This document shows, in pieces, positions 51,501 to 61,006 of a stretch of DNA of 64,000 bases. The stretch covers positions 186,001 to 250,000 of the forward strand of contig JASUTR010000083.1 of NCBI GenBank assembly GCA_035048495.1, given 5' to 3'. A model generated the notes under the pieces. That model searched no databases. It was not told where the DNA came from and was given only the letters and a program-made list of their open reading frames with translations. The stretch is from Euptelea pleiosperma (lineage: Eukaryota; Streptophyta; Magnoliopsida; Ranunculales; Eupteleaceae). The position numbers and the translations under genes were made by a program. Position 1 is the first letter of the stretch; each line of letters starts with the position of its first letter.

Positions 51501-54500
51501 CGCAACCGGACCTCATAATTTTACTCAAACTCTTCCATTACTATTGTTTCAAAACATTTCAAGTGTTGGAACAAGATTCGGGACAGTCGAAACAAATTAG
51601 CTCCATCCGTGCGTCAACGTCACAAATTGGGCTCAGTTTGTGAGTTACATTCCGAAGCCTATAACTTGTGACTTTTTCGCAACCGGAACTCGTAATCGGA
51701 CTCATACTTTTCCATTACTATTGTTTCAACACATTTGAAGTGTTGGAACAAGATTAGGAGCAGTCGAAACAAGTTGGCTCCATCCGTGCGTGAATGTCAT
51801 TAATTGGACTAAGTTTGTGTGTTACATTCAGAAGCCTATAACTTGTAATTTTTTCGCAATCGGACCTCGTAATTGGACACAAACTCTTCCATTACTATTG
51901 GTTCAACACATTTGAAGTGTTGGAACAAGATTCGGGACAGTCGAAATAAGTTAGCTCCATCCGTGCGTCAACGTCTCAAATTGGACTCAGTTTGTGTGTT
52001 ACATTCCGAAGCCTATAACTTGTGACTTTTTCGCAACCGGACCTCGTAATTGGACTCAAACTCTTCCATTATTATTTTTTCAACACATTTGAAGTATTAG
52101 AAGAAGATTCGGGACAGGCGGAACAAGTTTGCTCTATTCGTTCGTCAATATTTCTAATTGGAATCAGTTTGTGTTTTTCATTCGTAAGCCTATAATTATT
52201 GACTTTTTCGCAATCGGACCACGTAATTGGACTCAAACTCCTCAATTACTATTGTTTCAACAGATTTGAAGTGTTGGAACAAGATTCGGACAGTCGAAAC
52301 AAGTTAGCTCCATCCGTTCGTCAACGTCTCAAATTGGACACGGTTTGTGTTACATTCCGAAGTATATAACTTGTGACTTTGTCGCAACCGGACCTTGTAA
52401 TTAGACTCAAACTCTTCCATTACTATTGTTTCAACAGATTTGAAGTGTTAGAACAATATTTGGGACAGTCGAAACAAGTTAGCTCCATCCGTGCGTCAAC
52501 ATCTCAAATTGGACTCAGTTTGTGTGTTACATTCTGAAGCCTATAATTTACGACTTTTTCGCAACCGGACCTCGTAATTAAACTCAAATTCTTCCATTAC
52601 TATAGGTTCAACACATTTGATGTGTTGGAACAAGATTCGGGGCAGTCGAAACAAGTTAGCTCCATCCGTGCGTCAATGTGTTTAATTGGACTCAGTTTGT
52701 GTGTTACATTGCGAAGCCTATAACTTTTGACTTTTTCACAACCGGACCTCATAATTGGACTCAAACTCTTCCATTACTATTGTATCAACACATTTGAATG
52801 TTGGAACAAGATTCGGGATAGTCGAAACATGTTAGCTCCATTCGTGCGTCAACGTCTCAAATTGGATTCAGTTTGTGTGTTACATTTCGAAGCCTATAAC
52901 TTGTGACTTTTTCGGAACCGGACCTCGTAATTGGACTCAAACTCTTCCATTACTATTTTTTCAACACATTTAAAGTGTTCGAACAAGATTCGGGACAGTC
53001 GAAACAAGTTAGGTCCATCCGTGCGTCAACGTCTCAAATTGGACTCAGTTTGTGTGTTACATTCCGAAGCCTATAACTTGTGACTTTTTCGCAATCGGAC
53101 CTCGTAATTGGACTCAAACTCTTCCATTACTATTGTTTCAACACATTTGAAGTGTTGGAACAAGATTCGGGACAGTCGAAACAAGTTAGCTCAATCCGTG
53201 CGTCAACGTCTCAAATTGGACTCAGTTTGTGAGTTACATTCAGAATCCTATAACTTGTGACTTTTTCGCAACCGGACCTCGTAATTGGAATCAAACTCTT
53301 CCATTACTATTGTTTCAACACATTTAAAGTGTTGGAACAAGATTCGGGACAGTCGAAACAAGTTAGCTCCATCCGTGCGTCAATGTCTCAAATTGGACTC
53401 AGTTTGTGTGTTACATTCCGAAGCCTATAACTTGTGACTTTTTCGCAACCGGACCTCATAATTGGACTCAAACTCTTCCATTACTATTGTTTCAACACAT
53501 TTGAATGTTGGAACAAGAATCGGGACAGTCGAAACATGTTAGCTCTATTCGTGCGTCAACGTCTCAAATTGGATTCAGTTTGTGTGTTACATTCCGAAGC
53601 CTATAACTTGTGACTTTTTCGCAACTGGACGTCGTAATTAGACTCGAATTCTTCCATTACTATTGTTTCAACATATTTGAAGTGTTGGAACAAGATTCGT
53701 GACAGTCGAAACAAGTTAGGTCCATCCGTGCGTCAACGTCTCAAAATGGACTCAGTTTGTGTGTTACATTCCGAAGCCTATAAATTGTGACTTTGTCGCA
53801 ACCGGACCTCATAATTTTACTCAAACTCTTCCATTACTATTGTTTCAAAACATTTCAAGTGTTGGAACAAGATTCGGGACAGTCGAAACAAATTAGCTCC
53901 ATCCGTGCGTCAACGTCACAAATTGGGCTCAGTTTGTGAGTTACATTCCGAAGCCTATAACTTGTGACTTTTTCGCAACCGGAACTCGTAATCGGACTCA
54001 TACTCTTCCATTACTATTGTTTCAACACATTTGAAGTGTTGGAACAAGATTAGGAGCAGTCGAAACAAGTTGGCTCCATCCGTGCGTGAATGTCATTAAT
54101 TGGACTAAGTTTGTGTGTTACATTCAGAAGCCTATAACTTGTAATTTTTTCGCAATCGGACCTCGTAATTGGGCACAAACTCTTCCATTACTATTGGTTC
54201 AACACATTTGAAGTGTTGGAATAAGATTCGGGACAGTCGAAATAAGTTAGCTCCATCCGTGCGTCAACGTCTCAAATTGGACTCAGTTTGTGTGTTACAT
54301 TCCGAAGCCTATAACTTGTGACTTTTTCGCAACCGGACCTCGTAATTGGACTCAAACTCATCCATTATTATTTTTTCAACACATTTGAAGTATTAGAAGA
54401 AGATTCGGGACAGGCGGAACAAGTTTGCTCTATTCGTTCGTCAATATTTCTAATTGGAATCAGTTTGTGTTTTTCATTCGTAAGCCTATAATTATTGACT

Positions 54501-55734
54501 TTTTCGCAATCGGACCACGTAATTGGACACAAACTCATCCATTACTATTGTTTCAACAGATTTGAAGTGTTGGGAACAAGATTCGGACAGTCGAAACAAG
54601 TTAGCTCCATCCGTTCGTCAACGTCTCAAATTGGACACGGTTTGTGTTACATTCCGAAGTATATAACTTGTGACTTTGTCGCAACCGGACCTTGTAATTA
54701 GACTCAAACTCTTCCATTACTATTGTTTCAACAGATTTGAAGTGTTGGAACAAGATTCGGGACAGTCGAAACAAGTTAGCTCCATCCGTGCGTCAACGTC
54801 TCAAATTGGACTCAGTTTGTGTGTTACATTCCGAAGCCTATAACTTGTGACTTTTTCGCAATCGGACCTCGTAATTGGACTCAAACTCTTCCATTACTAT
54901 TGTTTCAACACATTTGAAGTGTTGAAACAAGATTCGGGACAGTCGAAACAAGTTAGCTCAATCCGTGCGTCAACGTCTCAAATTGGACTCAGTTTGTGTG
55001 TTACATTCAGAATCCTATAACTTGTGACTTTTTCGCAACCGGACCTCGTAATTGGACTCAAACTCTTCCATTACTATTGTTTCAACACATTTGAAGTGTT
55101 GGAAGAAGATTCGGGGCAGTCGAAACAAGTTAGCTCCATCCGGGCGTCAATTTCTTTAATTGGACTCAGTTTGTGTGTTACATTCTGAAGCCAATAACTT
55201 GTGACTTTTTCGCAACCGGACATCGTAATTAGACTAGAATTCTTCCATTACTATTGTATCAACACATTTGAATGTTGGAACAAGATTCGGGATAGTCGAA
55301 ACATGTTAGCTCCATTCGTGCGTCAACGTCTCAAATTGGATTCAGTTTGTGTGTTACATTTCGAAGCCTATAACTTGTGACTTTTTCGGAACCGGACCTC
55401 GTAATTGGACTCAAACTCTTCCATTACTATTGTTTCAAAACATTTGAAGCGTTGGAACAAGATTCGGGACAGTCGAAACAAATTAGCTCCATCCGTGTGT
55501 CAACGTCACAAATTGGGCTCAGTTTGTGAGTTACATTCCGAAGTCTATAACTTGTGAATTTTTCGCAACCGGACCTCGTAATTGGACTCAAACTCTTCCA
55601 TTACTATTGTTTCAACACATTTAAAGTGTTGGAACAAGATTCGGGACAGTCGAAACAAGTTAGCTCCATCCGTGCGTCAACGTCTCAAATTGGACTCAGT
55701 TTGTCAGTTACATTCCGAAGCCAACCGGACCTCG

Positions 55735-56765
55735 TAATTGGACTCAAACTCTTCCATTACTATTTTTTCAACACATTTAAAGTGTTGGAACAAGAATCGG
55801 GACAGTCGAAACAAGTTAGCTCCATCCGTGCGTCAACGTCTCAAATTGGACTCAGTTTGTATGTTACATTCCGAAGCCTATAACTTGTGACTTTTTCGCA
55901 ATCGGACCTCGTAATTGGACTCAAACTCTTCCATTACTATTGTTTCAACACATTTGAAGTGTTGGAACAAGATTCGTGAAAGTCGAAACAAGTTAGGTGC
56001 ATCCGTGCGTCAACGTCTCAAAATGGACTCAGTTTGTGTGTTACATTCCGAAGCCTATAAATTGTGACTTTGTCGCAACCGGAGCTCATAATTTTACTCA
56101 AACTCTTCCATTACTATTGTTTCAAAACATTTCAAGTGTTGGAACAAGATTCGGGACAGTCGAAACAAATTAGCTCCATCCGTGCGTCAACGTCACAAAT
56201 TGGGCTCAGTTTGTGAGTTACATTCCGAAGCCTATAACTTGTGACTTTTTCGCAACCGGAACTCGTAATCGGACTCATACTCTTCCATTACTATTGTTTC
56301 AACACATTTGAAGTGTTGGAACAAGATTAGGAGCAGTCGAAACAAGTTGGCTCCATCCGTGCGTCAATGTCATTAATTGGACTAAGTTTGTGTGTTACAT
56401 TCAGAAGCCTATAACTTGTAATTTTTTCGCAATCGGACCTCGTAATTGGACACAAACTCTTCCATTACTATTGGTTCAACACATTTGAAGTGTTGGAACA
56501 AGATTCGGGACAGTCGAAATAAGTTAGCTCCATCTGTGCGTCAACGTCTCAAATTGGACTCAGTTTGTGTGTTACATTCAGAAGCCTATAAGTTGTGACT
56601 TTTTCGCAACCGGACCTCGTAATTGGACTCATACTCTTCTATTACTATTGTTTCAACACATTTGAAGTGTTGGAACAAGATTAGGAGCAGTCGAAACAAG
56701 TTGGCTCCATCCGTGCGTCAATGTCATTAATTGGACTAAGTTTGTGTGTTACATTCAGAAGCCTA
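55735..56765 (+). repeat. About 1-kb block repeated near 61,041-62,071
   Basis: 'gattcgtgaaagtcg' begins at 55,971 and 61,277, an offset of 5,306 bp (30 monomers). The rare 'ccggagctcat', 'ccatctgtgcg' and 'actcttctattac' variants are all shared. The copies diverge where 'cttgtaac' (56,770) faces 'cttgtaat' (62,072). Confidence 0.84.
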
Positions 56766-56801
56766 TAACTTGTAACTTTTTCGCAATCGGACCTCGTAAT
56801 T

Positions 56802-57332
56802 GGACACAAACTCTTCTATTACTATTGTTTCAACACATTTAAAGTGTTGGAACAAGATTCGGGACAGTCGATACAAGTTTGCTCCATCCGTGCGTCAACG
56901 TCTCAAATTGGACTCAGTTTGTGTGTTACATTCAGAAGCCTATAACTTGTAACTTTTTCGCAATCGGACCTCGTAATTGGACACAAACTCTTCTATTACT
57001 ATTGTTTCAACACATTTAAAGTGTTGGAACAAGATTCGGGACAGTCGATACAAGTTTGCTCCATCCGTGCGTCAACGTCTCAAATTGGACTCAGTTTGTG
57101 TGTTACATTCAGAAGCCTATAACTTGTAACTTTTTCGCAATCGGACCTCGTAATTGGACACAAACTCTTCTATTACTATTGTTTCAACACATTTAAAGTG
57201 TTGGAACAAGATTCGGGACAGTCGATACAAGTTTGCTCCATCCGTGCGTCAACGTCTCAAATTGGACTCAGTTTGTGTGTTACATTCAGAAGCCTATAAC
57301 TTGTGACTTTTTCGCAACCGGACCTCGTAATT
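56802..57332 (+). repeat. Three near-identical consecutive monomers (single-monomer expansion)
   Basis: The class 7 monomer ('ggacacaaactcttc', 'gtcgatacaagtttgctcc') is repeated three times at exactly 177 bp: 'ggacac' starts at 56,802, 56,979 and 57,156, and 'atacaag' at 56,871, 57,048 and 57,225. Elsewhere this class occurs singly. This is the cleanest example in the window of expansion by one repeat unit and gives the exact monomer length. Confidence 0.93.
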
Positions 57333-57824
57333 GGACTCAAACTCTTCCATTACTATTGTTTCAACACATTTGAAGTGTTGGAAGTAGATTCGGGGCAGTC
57401 GAAACAAGTTAGCTCCATCCAGGCGTCAATTTCTTTAATTGGACTCAGTTTGTGTGTTACATTCTGAAGCCTATAACTTGTGACTTTTTCGCAACCGGGC
57501 ATCGTAATTAGACTCGAATTCTTCCATTACTATTGTTTCAACATATTTGAAGTGTTGGAACAAGATTCGGGGCAGTCGAAGCAAGTTAGCTCCATCCGTG
57601 CGTCAATTTGTTTAACTGGACTCAGTTTGTGTGTTACATTCCGAAGCCTATAACTTGTGACTTTTTTGCAACCGGACCTCATAATTGGACTCAAACTCTT
57701 CCATTACTATTGTTTCAACACATTTGAATGTTGGAACAAGATTCGGGACAGTCGAAACATTTTAGCTCTATTCGTGCGTCAACGTCTCAAATTGGATTCA
57801 GTTTGTGTGTTACATTACGAAGCC

Positions 57825-60800
57825 TATAACTTGTGACTTTTTCGCAACCGGACCTCGTAATTGGACTCAAACTCTTCCATTACTATTGTTTCAACACATT
57901 TGAAGTGTTGGAACAACATTCGTGACAGTCGAAACAAGTTAGGTCCATCCGTGCGTCAACGTCTCAAAATGGACTCAGTTTGTGTGTTACAGTCCGAAGC
58001 CTATAAATTGTGACTTTGTCGCAACCGGACCTCATAATTTTACTCAAACTCTTCCATTACTATTGTTTCAAAACATTTCAAGTGTTGGAACAAGATTCGG
58101 GACAGTCGAAACAAATTAGCTCCATCCGTGCGTCAACGTCACAAATTGGGCTCAGTTTGTGTTTTACATTCCGAAGCCTATAAATTGTGACTTTGTCGCA
58201 ACCGGACCTCATAATTTTACTCAAACTCTTCCATTACTATTGTTTCAAAACATTTCAAGTGTTGGAACAAGATTCGGGACAGTCGAAACAAATTAGCTCC
58301 ATCCGTGCGTCAACGTCACAAATTGGGCTCAGTTTGTGTTTTACATTCCGAAGCCTATAAATTGTGACTTTGTCGCAACCGGACCTCATAATTTTACTCA
58401 AACTCTTCCATTACTATTGTTTCAAAACATTTCAAGTGTTGGAACAAGATTCGGGACAGTCGAAACATATTAGCTCCATCCGTGCGTGAACGTCACAAAT
58501 TGGGCTCAGTTTGTGTTTTACATTCCGAAGCCTATAAATTGTGACTTTGTCGCAACCGGACCTCATAATTTTACTCAAACTCTTCCATTACTATTGTTTC
58601 AAAACATTTGAAGCGTTGGAACAAGATTCGGGTCAGTCGAAACAAATTAGCTCCATCCGTGCGTCAACGTCACAAATTGGGCTCAGTTTGTGAGTTACAT
58701 TCCGAAGCCTATAACTTGTGACTTTTTCGCAACCGGACCTTGTAATTGGACTCAAACTCTTCCATTACTATTGTTTCAACACATTTAAAGTGTTGGAACA
58801 AGATTCGGGACAGTCGAAACAAGTTAGCTCCATCCGTGCGTCAACGTCTCAAATTGGAATCAGTTTGTATGTTACATTCCGAAGCCTATAACTTGTGACT
58901 TTTTCGCAACCGGACCTCGTAATTGGACTCAAACTCTTCCATTATTTTTTTTCAACACATTTGCAGTGTTGGAACAAGATTCGGGGCAGTCGAAACAAGT
59001 TAGCTCCATCCGGGTGTCAATTTCTTTAATTGGACTCAGTTTGTGTGTTACATTCTGAAGCCTATAACTTGTGACTTTTTCGCAACCGAACATTGTAATT
59101 AGACTCGAATTCTTCCATTACTATTGTTTCAACATATTTGAAGTGTTGGAACAAGATTCGGGGCAGCCGAAGCAAGTTAGCTCTATCCGTGCGTCAATGT
59201 GTTTAATTGGACTCAGTTTGTGTGTTACATTCCGAAGCCTATAACTTGTGACTTTTTCACAACCGGACCTCATAATTGGACTCAAACTCTTCCATTACTA
59301 TTGTTTCAACACATTTGAATGTTGGAACAAGATTCGGGATAGTCGAAACATGTTAGCTCCATTCGTGCGTCAACGTCTCAAATTGGATTCAGTTTGTGTG
59401 TTACATTCCGAAGCCTATAACTTGTGACTTTTTCGCAACCGGACCTCGTAATTGGACTCAAACTCTTCCATTACTATTGTTTCAACACATTTGAAGTGTT
59501 GGAACAACATTCGTGACAGTCGAAACAAGTTAGGTCCATCCGTGCGTCAACGTCTCAAAATGGACTCAGTTTGTGTGTTACATTCCGAAGCCTATAAATT
59601 GTGACTTTGTCGCAACCGGACCTCATAATTTTACTCAAACTCTTCCATTACTATTGTTTCAAAACATTTCAAGTGTTGGAACAAGATTCGGGACAGTCGA
59701 AACAAATTAGCTCCATCCGTGCGTCAACGTCACAAATTGGGCTCAGTTTGTGTTTTACATTCCGAAGCCTATAAATTGTGACTTTGTCGCAACCGGACCT
59801 CATAATTTTACTCAAACTCTTCCATTACTATTGTTTCAAAACATTTCAAGTGTTGGAACAAGATTCGGGACAGTCGAAACAAATTAGCTCCATCCGTGCG
59901 TCAACGTCACAAATTGGGCTCAGTTTGTGTTTTACATTCCGAAGCCTATAAATTGTGACTTTGTCGCAACCGGACCTCATAATTTTACTCAAACTCTTCC
60001 ATTACTATTGTTTCAAAACATTTCAAGTGTTGGAACAAGATTCGGGACAGTCGAAACATATTAGCTCCATCCGTGCGTCAACGTCACAAATTGGGCTCAG
60101 TTTGTGTTTTACATTCCGAAGCCTATAAATTGTGACTTTGTCGCAACCGGACCTCATAATTTTACTCAAACTCTTCCATTACTATTGTTTCAAAACATTT
60201 GAAGCGTTGGAACAAGATTCGGGTCAGTCGAAACAAATTAGCTCCATCCGTGCGTCAACGTCACAAATTGGGCTCAGTTTGTGAGTTACATTCCGAAGCC
60301 TATAACTTGTGACTTTTTCGCAACCGGACCTTGTAATTGGACTCAAACTCTTCCATTACTATTGTTTCAACACATTTAAAGTGTTGGAACAAGATTCGGG
60401 ACAGTCGAAACAAGTTAGCTCCATCCGTGCGTCAACGTCTCAAATTGGAATCAGTTTGTATGTTACATTCCGAAGCCTATAACTTGTGACTTTTTCGCAA
60501 CCGGACCTCGTAATTGGACTCAAACTCTTCCATTATTTTTTTTTCAACACATTTGCAGTGTTGGAATAAGATTCGGGGCAGTCGAAACAAGTTAGCTCCA
60601 TCCGGGTGTCAATTTCTTTAATTGGACTCAGTTTGTGTGTTACATTCTGAAGCCTATAACTTGTGACTTTTTCGCAACCGAACATTGTAATTAGACTCGA
60701 ATTCTTCCATTACTATTGTTTCAACATATTTGAAGTGTTGGAACAAGATTCGGGGCAGCCGAAGCAAGTTAGCTCTATCCGTGCGTCAATGTGTTTAATT

Positions 60801-61006
60801 GGACTCAGTTTGTGTGTTACATTCCGAAGCCTATAACTTGTGACTTTTTCACAACCGGACCTCATAATTGGACTCAAACTCTTCCATTACTATTGTTTCA
60901 ACACATTTGAATGTTGGAACAAGATTCGGGATAGTCGAAACATGTTAGCTCCATTCGTGCGTCAACGTCTCAAATTGGATTCAGTTTGTGTGTTACATTC
61001 CGAAGC
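57825..61006 (+). repeat. Tandem duplication of a nine-monomer block, period 1,591 bp
   Basis: 'ttgtaattgg' after 'cggacc' begins at 58,740 and 60,331 (offset 1,591). 'ggaacaacattcgtg', 'ccgggtgtcaa', 'cgaacattg' and 'gcagccgaagc' also occur in both copies. Inside each copy sits a run of four closely similar AT-rich monomers ('taaattgtgactttgtcgc', 'caaaacatttcaag', 'gtgttttac') spaced 177 bp. The long T run in 'cattattttt…caacac' differs by one base between copies, a slippage change. Confidence 0.88.

Noticed and set aside
56802..57332. Collapsed or duplicated assembly artefact as the explanation for very similar copies
   Set aside because: Cannot be excluded without reads. However, most near-identical copies carry a few private differences and different flanks, which fits real duplication better than a misassembly repeated many times.
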